Part shown: positions 9,814 through 16,989 of the stretch, in pieces
How positions within the stretch are numbered: the first letter of the stretch is position 1
Layout: each line of letters opens with the position of its first letter
Assembly (NCBI GenBank): GCA_016865015.1
Contig: CP018226.1
Coordinates: 4,247,001 to 4,311,000, forward strand
DNA length: 64,000 nucleotides
Source of the DNA: Rhizobiales bacterium IMCC20636
Lineage (GTDB): Bacteria > Pseudomonadota > Alphaproteobacteria > Rhizobiales > GCA-2746425
Direction: 5' to 3'
Made by a program: the position numbers and the translations under genes
The notes under the pieces: model-generated
What the model was told of the DNA's origin: nothing
Database searches by the model: none
The model's input: the letters and a program-made list of their open reading frames with translations, nothing else

Positions 9814-10908
9814 TCAACCCGTTTCGCGAATGATGTGCTGGAAATCAAGACGGATGATTTCGCCTTCGCTCTTGACGCCATTCAACCGGTCCAGAACATG
9901 CTGCGCAGTCAAGTGTGCAATCTGCTCGTGCGGAGGGCGAACCGTGCTTAAAAGCGGGTTACTCGCCTCGGACAGTATCGAATCGCCAAACCCACAAATC
10001 CGCAAGTCATCCGGAACCTTGACGCAGCGGCGTTGGCACTCGAAAAGCCCTCCAATCGCCAAAGTGTCGTTGGTATAGAAAATCGCATCCGTATCCGGTG
10101 CCTCATCAAGTATTCGTCCCAGCCCCACGCCACCGTTTTTTGCGCGGCCGCGCTCTTCGAACGTCACGTGAACAGGCGGAACGCCGAGCAATTGTTCTGC
10201 ACTACGCAGAAACCCATTGGCGCGTTGTGTTGCACGAATATCCTGACCTATGGCTGCGCTTACCAACCCCAACCGCTTCGCTCCGGATTTAACGAAATAC
10301 GAGGCAACATAGCGCCCCACATCATCATGAGAAATCCCGATGGCGGTATCGATGGCTTGATCGCTGACATCCCACATCTCGACCACCGGAACTTCTGCCG
10401 TCAGCAACATGTTGACGGTCTGCCGTGAGTGATGCCGTCCTGTAAGTATCATCGCCGCTGCAGACCAGGAAAGAAGCGAGGCAGTAGCCTTCAATTCCTT
10501 CTCGAGCGAATAATCAGTGTGACTGATAAACGTCTGATATCCATGCGAGTCAAAAATATCAGTTAGTTCCTCGACAATCGTCGCAAAGGCGGAATTTCGC
10601 ATCGTTGGGATGATGAGCCCGATGGCCCTACTTTTCTTCGCTGCCAAAGACCCGGCCATGCGATTGGGTACATATGTGAGTGTCCGCATAGCATCATCTA
10701 TACGCCGCCGAAGCTCTCCGGAGACCTGCTCGGGCGTATTGATTGCTCTGGAGACTGTGGATAGCGACACGCCGGAAAGTCGTGCAACATCCTGCATCCG
10801 AACACGGCGCGTTCGCTCGGAGTGGTCCGGCCCGAGGGCATTTCCTGACGGATCATGAGTTTTAGTTTTGTCGTCCAGAATAATCTCCCTACTGACCAAT
10901 GCAGCCAT
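9814..10908 (-). CDS. LacI-family transcriptional regulator
   Basis: 364 residues as drawn. The helix-turn-helix is MQDVARLSGVSLSTVSRAI (residues 38-56), followed by the hinge (PNRMAGSLAAKKS) and a periplasmic-binding-protein-like effector domain. It heads the lacI-tctB-tctA-sulfatase unit and probably also controls the divergent tctC. The start is uncertain: the family normally begins a few residues before the helix-turn-helix, and the promoter candidate at 10914-10943 places transcription start at about 10907, almost on the ATG. The mRNA would then be leaderless, or the start lies further in. AGGGAG at 10885-10890 is followed by ATT ATT CTG, not a normal start codon; the next ATG is at 10797. 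Confidence 0.9.
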   Translation of the reverse strand: MAALVSREIILDDKTKTHDPSGNALGPDHSERTRRVRMQDVARLSGVSLSTVSRAINTPEQVSGELRRRIDDAMRTLTYVPNRMAGSLAAKKSRAIGLIIPTMRNSAFATIVEELTDIFDSHGYQTFISHTDYSLEKELKATASLLSWSAAAMILTGRHHSRQTVNMLLTAEVPVVEMWDVSDQAIDTAIGISHDDVGRYVASYFVKSGAKRLGLVSAAIGQDIRATQRANGFLRSAEQLLGVPPVHVTFEERGRAKNGGVGLGRILDEAPDTDAIFYTNDTLAIGGLFECQRRCVKVPDDLRICGFGDSILSEASNPLLSTVRPPHEQIAHLTAQHVLDRLNGVKSEGEIIRLDFQHIIRETG

Positions 10909-10913
10909 TGGAA

Positions 10914-10943
10914 ACGATAGATATCAAAGCGCTTTCTTGTCAA
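10914..10943 (-). promoter_or_regulatory. lacI-tct operon promoter with operator between -35 and -10
   Basis: On the minus strand TTGACA (10943-10938, perfect -35) and TATCGT (10919-10914, -10) are 18 bases apart. The palindrome AAAGCGCTTT (10926-10935) sits between them. Its central GCGC step flanked by AAA/TTT is typical of LacI-family operators. Binding there would block its own promoter, so autorepression is expected. Confidence 0.6.
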
Positions 10944-11000
10944 GAAAAAGAATATTTCTTAAATATTTCAATTAGTTAATTGAATTTTACTTTTTTTCTT

Positions 11001-11012
11001 GAAAGCGCTTTC
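11001..11012. promoter_or_regulatory. Second LacI-type operator, upstream of tctC
   Basis: GAAAGCGCTTTC is a perfect 12-bp palindrome sharing its core with the operator at 10926-10935. The two centres are 76 bp apart, about seven helical turns, compatible with looping or with separate control of the two divergent arms. It lies 79 bases before the tctC start in an AT-rich region. Confidence 0.6.
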
Positions 11013-11091
11013 ATAAAATGACATGAATCTTGGAGACCTAATCCGTAAGAGACGGAAAGGCCAAAGACGAAAAAAACCTGGGAGGATAAAC

Positions 11092-12060
11092 ATGACATCA
11101 AAGATATTCCGTATGCTCGGCGCAGCAGTGGCCATCACGGGCAGTTTGGCAAATTATTCAGCAGCAGCTGAGAACGATTACCCGACAGACGTAGTTGAAT
11201 TGTCTGTTGGCCAGCCTGCTGGCGGAAGCCTTGACGTTCTAGCGCGCATTGTCGCAGAAGGATTGCAGAAGCATTTCAACCAGACCTTCATCGTGGTCAA
11301 TCGTCCTGGCGGCGGTGGCAATGTGGCTGGTGAATACATGACGCATCAAGAACCGGATGGTTACAATTTGCTAGTGCTGGGAAGCTCCATGTCGTTCCGG
11401 CAGGCACTTGGCACAACTCCTTTCGAATTTCCGAATGACTTCACGACTATTGCCCGGTTTGGAATGATGGCCTCTACGGTTGCAGTTCCAGCCGATTTGC
11501 CGGTCAATTCGATTGAAGAATTCGTCGCATGGACCAAAGAGCAGCCAGATGGTGCCAATTACAGCTCGGCTGGCGTTGGTAGCGGGGCGCACATCTTCAC
11601 CATGGACTTTGCAGATAAGACAGATGCGAACCTGGTCCACATCCCCTATACTGGGGGTCCGGCAGCAGTGAACGCACTCATCAACAATGAAGTCTCGTTG
11701 TTTCTCGGGCCGTACACTCTGGTGAAGGGCTTTGTCGATGCAGGCGAAGTGAAAATTCTGGCCACCGCAACGCCGCAACGGCTTCCTCAATTGCCAGATG
11801 TACCCACTATGACCGAGGCCGGATTCGACGGCTTTGAGGCCGAGCAATATATCGGTTTGTGGGGCCCAAAGGGCATGTCAGAGGATATCGTCAATCAGCT
11901 CAACGCAGCTGTCAACGACCACCTGAACACTCCAGAAATTCAAGCCCAATTCAAAGAGATCAGCATCCGGACGAAAACCGAAAGTCCCGAGGAATTCTCA
12001 CAATTCCTAACCTCGGACGTAGAACGATGGACGAAAGTCGTCGCTAAGATCAAGGAATAA
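11092..12060 (+). CDS. tctC: Tripartite tricarboxylate transporter substrate-binding protein, TctC/Bug family
   Basis: 322 residues from the ATG at 11092, chosen because GGGAGG (11080-11085) lies six bases upstream and a clear signal peptide follows (residues 1 to about 25, ending near SAAA). The frame continues upstream to 11023, but that part is basic and non-secretory. Family motifs are PAGGSLDVLAR and NRPGGGGNVAGEYM. It is a periplasmic receptor that delivers a small carboxylate to TctAB. Bug-family receptors bind many different acids, so the ligand is not predictable. It is divergent from the LacI regulator and followed by a dehydrogenase gene. Confidence 0.92.
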   Translation: MTSKIFRMLGAAVAITGSLANYSAAAENDYPTDVVELSVGQPAGGSLDVLARIVAEGLQKHFNQTFIVVNRPGGGGNVAGEYMTHQEPDGYNLLVLGSSMSFRQALGTTPFEFPNDFTTIARFGMMASTVAVPADLPVNSIEEFVAWTKEQPDGANYSSAGVGSGAHIFTMDFADKTDANLVHIPYTGGPAAVNALINNEVSLFLGPYTLVKGFVDAGEVKILATATPQRLPQLPDVPTMTEAGFDGFEAEQYIGLWGPKGMSEDIVNQLNAAVNDHLNTPEIQAQFKEISIRTKTESPEEFSQFLTSDVERWTKVVAKIKE

Positions 12061-12078
12061 GTCTCCTTCAAAATCCAT

Positions 12079-12102
12079 GTGAGCGCCTGGATGGGCGCTC
12101 AC
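12079..12102 (+). terminator. Hairpin between tctC and the dehydrogenase gene
   Basis: GTGAGCGCC (12079-12087) pairs perfectly with GGCGCTCAC (12094-12102) around a 6-base loop. No T-run follows, so it is more likely an mRNA-stabilising or attenuating hairpin than a full terminator. Such hairpins often keep binding-protein mRNA more abundant than downstream genes. Confidence 0.5.
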
Positions 12103-12143
12103 TTCAATTACTGGACAAGTACAACGCGGGGGCAGAGCAGAAT

Positions 12144-13061
12144 ATGAAGGTGCTTCAACTTACTCGTCTTCACGAACCAACGGAACAGGCACTTGCCGCC
12201 TCTCATGAGGTCACCATTGCCCCTCAAACACGAAAAGACTTGCACGACCTGCTTTTGGCGGAGCAGAATTTCGAGGGCATCGTCACAAACGGGAAGGGCA
12301 AGGTTGACAGAGCCCTGCTGGAGAAGTTGCCTCAATTGCGTGTGATTTCCTGCTTCGGCGCTGGCATGGACAATCTGGACCTGCAGTTGATTGGTCGACG
12401 GGGAATTTCTGTCTACAACACCTCCGATGCGTTAAAAGATGATGTGGCTGACCACGCCATGGGATTGGTGATCGGATTGCTCCGACAAATTGTGAGATTT
12501 GATCGTGATTTGCGAAACAGGGCATGGCACGAGGCACGCCAACGATTGAGCGTTTCGCTTTTCGGGAAGCGCATGGGAATTGTCGGGCTTGGTAAAATTG
12601 GCTGCGCGATCGCCAATCGTGGGAGCGCTTTCCGAATGGAAATTGCCTATTCCGGGCCATCCCGGAAAATTGAGCAGCCTTTCATTTTCTTCAGTTCGGT
12701 GAAACAACTCGCCCGTTGGTGCGATATCCTGATTGTTTGCTGCCCTGGTGGTCCTGCTACGCAACATCTAATTGATGTTGAAACTCTTGAGGCACTCGGT
12801 CCTTCCGGTTGGCTCGTCAACGTGGCTCGTGGCAGCGTTGTTGATCAAAGGGCGCTTCTTTCAGTATTGCGAAATAGCGGAATTGCCGGAGTTGCACTTG
12901 ATGTGTTCGAAGATGAACCGGACGTGCCCCTTGCACTGATAGAAGACCCCCGCACTGTCCTGACGCCACACGTCTCTAGTGGTACGCATCAAACGCGCGA
13001 ACGAATGGGGCAGATGATGATCGCAGCGCTGGATAAAGCCGACAGCACGGTCCAATGCTGA
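12144..13061 (+). CDS. D-isomer-specific 2-hydroxyacid dehydrogenase
   Basis: 305 residues. It is an NAD(P)-dependent oxidoreductase interconverting a 2-oxoacid and a D-2-hydroxyacid. The Rossmann motif GLGKIG is at residues 148-153; catalytic Arg229 (VNVARGSVVD), Glu258 (EDEP) and His276 (TPHVSSGT) are all present. It shares a strand with tctC 83 bases upstream and is likely co-transcribed, which suggests it processes the imported compound. Glyoxylate/hydroxypyruvate reductase or a specific catabolic dehydrogenase are equally possible. The ribosome binding site is weak. Confidence 0.88.
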   Translation: MKVLQLTRLHEPTEQALAASHEVTIAPQTRKDLHDLLLAEQNFEGIVTNGKGKVDRALLEKLPQLRVISCFGAGMDNLDLQLIGRRGISVYNTSDALKDDVADHAMGLVIGLLRQIVRFDRDLRNRAWHEARQRLSVSLFGKRMGIVGLGKIGCAIANRGSAFRMEIAYSGPSRKIEQPFIFFSSVKQLARWCDILIVCCPGGPATQHLIDVETLEALGPSGWLVNVARGSVVDQRALLSVLRNSGIAGVALDVFEDEPDVPLALIEDPRTVLTPHVSSGTHQTRERMGQMMIAALDKADSTVQC

Positions 13062-13138
13062 AAATTCGGGGTGGGCGCCATCGATGGAAAAACACAATCG
13101 TCATTGAGCTTCGCTGGATTGATGCGTTGGTATGCTGA

Positions 13139-13262
13139 TTCTCGGAACCAAGTCCGAGGCCCCACGCAAATCCAATAGGTGCAAGATCAGGCACCGAGGC
13201 CCTACGGCCAGAGCTGGATGCCTTGCTTGTGTCTGCATTCATTTGCGGTGACGACCGTAGTG
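13139..13262. repeat. Dispersed repeat, copy B (partial)
   Basis: Contains one palindrome (CTCGGA 13141-13146 / TCCGAG 13153-13158) of the same family as copies A and C, then about 40 bases of spacer, then a degenerate ygjP 3'-end fragment (13201-13262). The 145-bp double-palindrome unit is missing. It lies immediately before the full copy C, giving a partial tandem arrangement. Confidence 0.65.
13201..13262 (-). pseudogene. Second degenerate fragment of the ygjP-like 3' end
   Basis: Minus-strand reading HYGRHRK, stop, MQTQ matches residues 226-238 of the intact protein (HYNRHRKWLQTQ). It then loses frame. The tryptophan codon is TGA at 13239-13241, the same change as in the fragment at 6108-6188, so the two fragments probably descend from one damaged copy. 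Confidence 0.65.
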
Positions 13263-13268
13263 GAAGCT

Positions 13269-13569
13269 GGTTTTGGTGGGTCGAGGCGTTGGAATCTAGG
13301 TTCTCGGAACGAGTCCGAGAACGACGGGGAGAGGTGGGTTGGTTGGACTTTTGCCGAAGACCTGCGCCTCACCCTGAACGAAACCTTGCAGTGGTTTCAC
13401 CCCTGTATCCTCACCCGCGCCGTCGTTCTCGGACTTGTTCCGAGGACACACAGACTACGCATTATAGGCTCAGGATCAGGCGCTCAGACCGTATCGCCAG
13501 AGCTGAACGCCTTGCGTCTGCAGCCATTTGCGGTGGCGGTTATAGTGCGGGCATAGCACTGCGACGTGG
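13269..13569. repeat. Dispersed repeat, copy C (right border, overlaps the ygjP-like gene)
   Basis: Full-length partner of copy A. It has palindromes at 13301-13321 and 13426-13446 bounding a 146-bp unit, then a tail that is the genuine 3' end of the protease gene (13476-13569). With copies A and B it accounts for nearly all of the gap 13062-13475. The palindrome core resembles the CTCGGACTTGTTCCGAG-type repeats I recall as common in Alphaproteobacteria; that likeness is from memory. Confidence 0.8.
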
Positions 13570-14222
13570 GCCCAGAATTCGGGGCCGTGATTCATTTCCC
13601 TCAGATGCGCCACCTCATGGGCGACGAGATAGTCCAGCACTTCGGGAGGTGCCAGAATCAGCCGCCAGGAGTAATTGAGGGTCTTGTTGGAGGAGCATGA
13701 TCCCCAGCGGCTTTTGCCATCGCGCAGGCGTATGGCACCGGGCTGAACGCGAAGCGTCTTGCTGTGATGCGCGGACAGGCGACGATAATCCTTCAGCGCT
13801 TCGCTTTTGAGATAATCCTGCACCCGGCGGGCAAAATGCTCTGGTGAGCCGGCCACATGAAGTTCCGGGCCGTTGTCGGCTTCGACGACCTTTACAAGCC
13901 CTCGGGTAGCGCCGGTTGCCACAAGGCGGTGATCCACACCGCGCAGTGGCAACAGCACATCAGGTGCGAAGGGCAACGGTTCTTCGAGCCGGTCCAGCCG
14001 TTCGACAATCCAGTCCGCCTGATCGCGGGCAAAGCGCTCCGCCTGTTTGCGGCTGCCCCCTTTGGGAACAGTCACAATGGCTTTGCGGTCCTTGCTGTCA
14101 AGCTTCAGGATGTAGCGGCGGGCACGCGGATTGGGGCGCAATTCAACCGTGAGGGTCTGATCCCCATGCTCAACAGCAATCTGGATCGGTTCCGACATTT
14201 GCTGTTTGCGCCCAAACAGCAT
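13476..14222 (-). CDS. YgjP-like zinc metallopeptidase (M48/DUF45 family)
   Basis: 248 residues. The zinc motif HEVAH (202-206) with a third ligand near His212 (EMNH), preceded by SRWGSCS (171-177), is the signature of the YgjP/DUF45 group. No membrane segments are seen. Members are often linked to restriction-modification or housekeeping contexts, and their substrate is unknown. The last 30 or so codons belong to dispersed repeat copy C, and damaged copies of that 3' end lie at 6108 and 13201. The gene ends 3 bases after where the phaZ-like gene's stop lies on the same strand, so the two are close-packed (phaZ upstream). Confidence 0.85.
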   Translation of the reverse strand: MLFGRKQQMSEPIQIAVEHGDQTLTVELRPNPRARRYILKLDSKDRKAIVTVPKGGSRKQAERFARDQADWIVERLDRLEEPLPFAPDVLLPLRGVDHRLVATGATRGLVKVVEADNGPELHVAGSPEHFARRVQDYLKSEALKDYRRLSAHHSKTLRVQPGAIRLRDGKSRWGSCSSNKTLNYSWRLILAPPEVLDYLVAHEVAHLREMNHGPEFWAHVAVLCPHYNRHRKWLQTQGVQLWRYGLSA

Positions 14223-14224
14223 TG

Positions 14225-15982
14225 TCAGCCGACAGTTTCGTCTTTCGCAGCAGCACTTGTCAGCGCCTTTGCCTGATCAACCCATTTGTCACGTGCAATC
14301 CGGCCCTTGAAGGCCAGCTTGTCGTCCAGTTCATCAATCGCTTTCTGACTGAGGCGTGCGATCTGGGCAAAGTGGAACACACCGATCTGATTGAGGGTAT
14401 TTTCCAGCTTCGGTCCCACGCCTGAAATCTTCTTCAGATCGTCAGCTGCGCCCTGCGGCTTTGACAGCAACAGGCTCGCCAGATCATTTTTCGGCTTGGC
14501 GGCTGCTTTCTTGGGTGCAGCTTTGCGCGGTTTGGTCACTTTCGGTGCACTCGCGACTGCTGCGACCGGTTTTTGGGTTTCTGCAGGCGGTGTTTCAGCC
14601 TGTGCTGCCGGTTTTTCCTGAGGCGGAGCCGTTTCGGCTTTTACCGTTGGTGCCTGTGGCGCCTGCGGGGCTGCTGGCGCAGCTGGTGCAACGTTGACGG
14701 CAGACAGGCGCTCGCTGTGCGTGGCTGTGAAATCACGAATGCGCGGCGCGATTTCCGAGCGGAACCGTGATCCGTTGAAAACACCATAATGGCCGACTTT
14801 CGGCTGCATGTAATGGGCCCGCATATCGTCTGGCAGATTGGTACAGACCGTATGAGCGGCTTCTGTCTGACCCACGCCAGAAATATCATCATTCTCGCCC
14901 TCAATGGTCATCAGGGCAATGCGATGGATGGCTGACGGGTCTACGAGATGACCACGATAGGTAAACTCACCCTTGGGCAGCGAATGTTTGATGAAGACCG
15001 CATCAACGGTCTGGAGATAAAACTCGGAGGTCAGATCCATGACCGCCATATATTCATCGTAAAAATCAGTGTGCTTGTCCGCAGAATCTCCATCGCCTTC
15101 CACAAGGTGATTGAAGAAATCCTTGTGAGCATCAAGATGCCGATCCAGATTCATCGACATGAAACCGGTCAATTGCAGGAAGCCGGGATAGACTGTGCGC
15201 ATAAACCCGGGATTTGGGAATGGCACCGTCATGACGGCATTTTGCTCGAACCAGGACAAGTCCTTTTCTTCCGCCATCTTGTTGACGGCGGTCGGGTTGA
15301 TTCTGGTGTCAATCGGGCCACCCATCAGCACCATTGTAGCAGGCAATGCCGGGTGGTCGGCTTCATCCATCAAAGCGGCAGCTGCCAGCACAGGCACGGA
15401 TGGCTGACAGACAGCCATGACATGTGCGCCCTTGCCCAGAACGCCAAAAATCTGAATGAGATAATCAATATAGTCGTCAAGGTCGAAGCCACCCTCAGCC
15501 AAAGGCACGGAGCGGGCATCTTTCCAGTCGGTCACATAGACATCATAATGCGGCAGCATGGTCTCGACCGATCCACGCAGCAATGTTGCGTAGTGGCCGG
15601 ACATGGGGGCAACGATCAACAGCTTCGGTTCAGGTGCTGCCGTCTTGTTACGGGTTGGATTCGGGCGCTGGAAGCGCACCAGATCACAAAATGGCCGCGA
15701 CCAGACGGTCTTCTCGACAACCGGCACTTCAATGCCGTCAATGACGGTCGTCTCCAGACCGAATTCGGGCTTGCCATAGCGCCGTGTCGTGCGCTCGAAC
15801 AGTTCACAGGCAGCGGAAATATTCTTGCCAAGAGGACTGTGAGACAGCGGATTGAGCGGGTTGTCGTAATAGAGTTTTGTTGCATCTGCAGCCGCACGCA
15901 ACGGTGCAAATGCGGCATGACTCATTTCGTACCAATGATAAAAGGGCAAGTGTGAAGGCCTCTGGGTTCCGGATGAGATCAA
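14225..15982 (-). CDS. phaZ: Intracellular polyhydroxyalkanoate depolymerase with C-terminal helix-hairpin-helix extension
   Basis: 585 residues. Residues 1-422 match intracellular PHB depolymerases: an alpha/beta hydrolase with a cysteine nucleophile (Cys192 in VCQPS), an acidic residue near 365 (EGENDD) and His398 (VGHYG). It mobilises stored polyhydroxybutyrate granules. Residues 423-500 are an Ala/Pro/Lys-rich linker. Residues 512-575 (ISGVGPKLENTL...) form a helix-hairpin-helix module of the kind I recall fused to NuoE or ribosomal proteins in Alphaproteobacteria. Ordinary family members are about 410-430 residues, so the extension is unusual. The linker is basic (PRKAAPKKAAAKPK), suggesting nucleic-acid or granule contact. 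Confidence 0.9.
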   Translation of the reverse strand: MISSGTQRPSHLPFYHWYEMSHAAFAPLRAAADATKLYYDNPLNPLSHSPLGKNISAACELFERTTRRYGKPEFGLETTVIDGIEVPVVEKTVWSRPFCDLVRFQRPNPTRNKTAAPEPKLLIVAPMSGHYATLLRGSVETMLPHYDVYVTDWKDARSVPLAEGGFDLDDYIDYLIQIFGVLGKGAHVMAVCQPSVPVLAAAALMDEADHPALPATMVLMGGPIDTRINPTAVNKMAEEKDLSWFEQNAVMTVPFPNPGFMRTVYPGFLQLTGFMSMNLDRHLDAHKDFFNHLVEGDGDSADKHTDFYDEYMAVMDLTSEFYLQTVDAVFIKHSLPKGEFTYRGHLVDPSAIHRIALMTIEGENDDISGVGQTEAAHTVCTNLPDDMRAHYMQPKVGHYGVFNGSRFRSEIAPRIRDFTATHSERLSAVNVAPAAPAAPQAPQAPTVKAETAPPQEKPAAQAETPPAETQKPVAAVASAPKVTKPRKAAPKKAAAKPKNDLASLLLSKPQGAADDLKKISGVGPKLENTLNQIGVFHFAQIARLSQKAIDELDDKLAFKGRIARDKWVDQAKALTSAAAKDETVG

Positions 15983-16141
15983 TACTCATACCGCAGTGCA
16001 ATATGGGCCTGATTCCCCAGCGGGGCAAGCCATTTGCGTATGAAACCCGACCAAAGTCGTGAGACAGGCGTCCATATTCAGGTTTTCAGGCCGCTAAATT
16101 GCCAAAATGTCGCAGCTTCACGACATTCCGGCTTGTACACC

Positions 16142-16978
16142 CTAGGATTTCATTGCTTTCAGCGCTTCCAGTCTCGGCATCGACAGAATGTTGTACCCGC
16201 TGTCAGTGAAATGAATTTCACCGGTTACGCCACGCGACAGATCCGACAACAGATAAAGCGCACTGCCGCCAACATCCTCAATTGTGACATTGCGCTGCAG
16301 CGGGCAGTTCTTTTCCTGAAAATCGAACATCAGGCGTGCATCGGCGATTCCGGCACCTGCAAGTGTCCGCACCGGACCGGCAGAAATTGCGTTCACGCGC
16401 ACGCCCTGCGCGCCAAAATCTCCGGCCAGATAGCGCACAGAAGCTTCCAGGGCCGCTTTGGCCACACCCATCACATTGTAATTGGGCATCACACGGGTGG
16501 CCCCGCCATAGGTGAGGGTCAGAAGCGCGCCGCCATCGGGCATGATATCGGCCGCACGCTTTGCAATCTCGGTGAAGGAGAAACAGGAGATCACCATGGT
16601 CCGGGAAAAGTTCTCCCGGGTGGTGTCTGCATATTGACCCTTCAACTCATTTTTGTCTGAAAATGCGATGGCGTGGACCAGAAAATCAATGCTGCCCCAA
16701 CGCTCTTTCAATGTTTCAAAGACAGCGTCAACACTGTCCACATCTTCCACATCGCATGGGATCAGCATGTCTGACCCGACACTCTCCACCAACGGTTTGA
16801 CCCGACGCCCGAACGCCTCACCCTGATAGGTAAAGGCCAGTTCCGCGCCCTCGGCATGCAATGCCTTTGCAATGCCCCAGGCAATGGAATGATCGTTGGC
16901 GACGCCCATAATCAGGCCTCGTTTGCCGCGCATCAGGCCAGCAGCCGATTGCGGCATGTCCGTTGTTGTCTCAGTCAC
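16142..16978 (-). CDS. fabI: Enoyl-[acyl-carrier-protein] reductase (NADH)
   Basis: Last reduction step of type II fatty acid elongation; a cytoplasmic short-chain-dehydrogenase fold. 278 residues, with the FabI active-site spacing Tyr-x6-Lys in YNVMGVAK and the N-terminal cofactor region GKRGLIMGVANDHSIAWGIA. The start is GTG at 16978, supported by AAAGGG seven bases upstream. It is third in the minus-strand run fabA-fabB-fabI, 11 bases after fabB, the arrangement known from rhizobia. Confidence 0.96.
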   Translation of the reverse strand: MTETTTDMPQSAAGLMRGKRGLIMGVANDHSIAWGIAKALHAEGAELAFTYQGEAFGRRVKPLVESVGSDMLIPCDVEDVDSVDAVFETLKERWGSIDFLVHAIAFSDKNELKGQYADTTRENFSRTMVISCFSFTEIAKRAADIMPDGGALLTLTYGGATRVMPNYNVMGVAKAALEASVRYLAGDFGAQGVRVNAISAGPVRTLAGAGIADARLMFDFQEKNCPLQRNVTIEDVGGSALYLLSDLSRGVTGEIHFTDSGYNILSMPRLEALKAMKS

Positions 16979-16989
16979 ATCAGAACCCT

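Noticed and set aside
12620-12640. AGCGCTTTC-like sequence inside the dehydrogenase gene resembling the LacI operator
   Set aside because: Only a half palindrome (GAGCGCTTTC), within coding sequence far from a promoter; likely chance.
14948-15955. 335-codon frame antisense to the depolymerase gene
   Set aside because: No domain, no upstream ribosome binding site, and fully nested in a well-supported gene.
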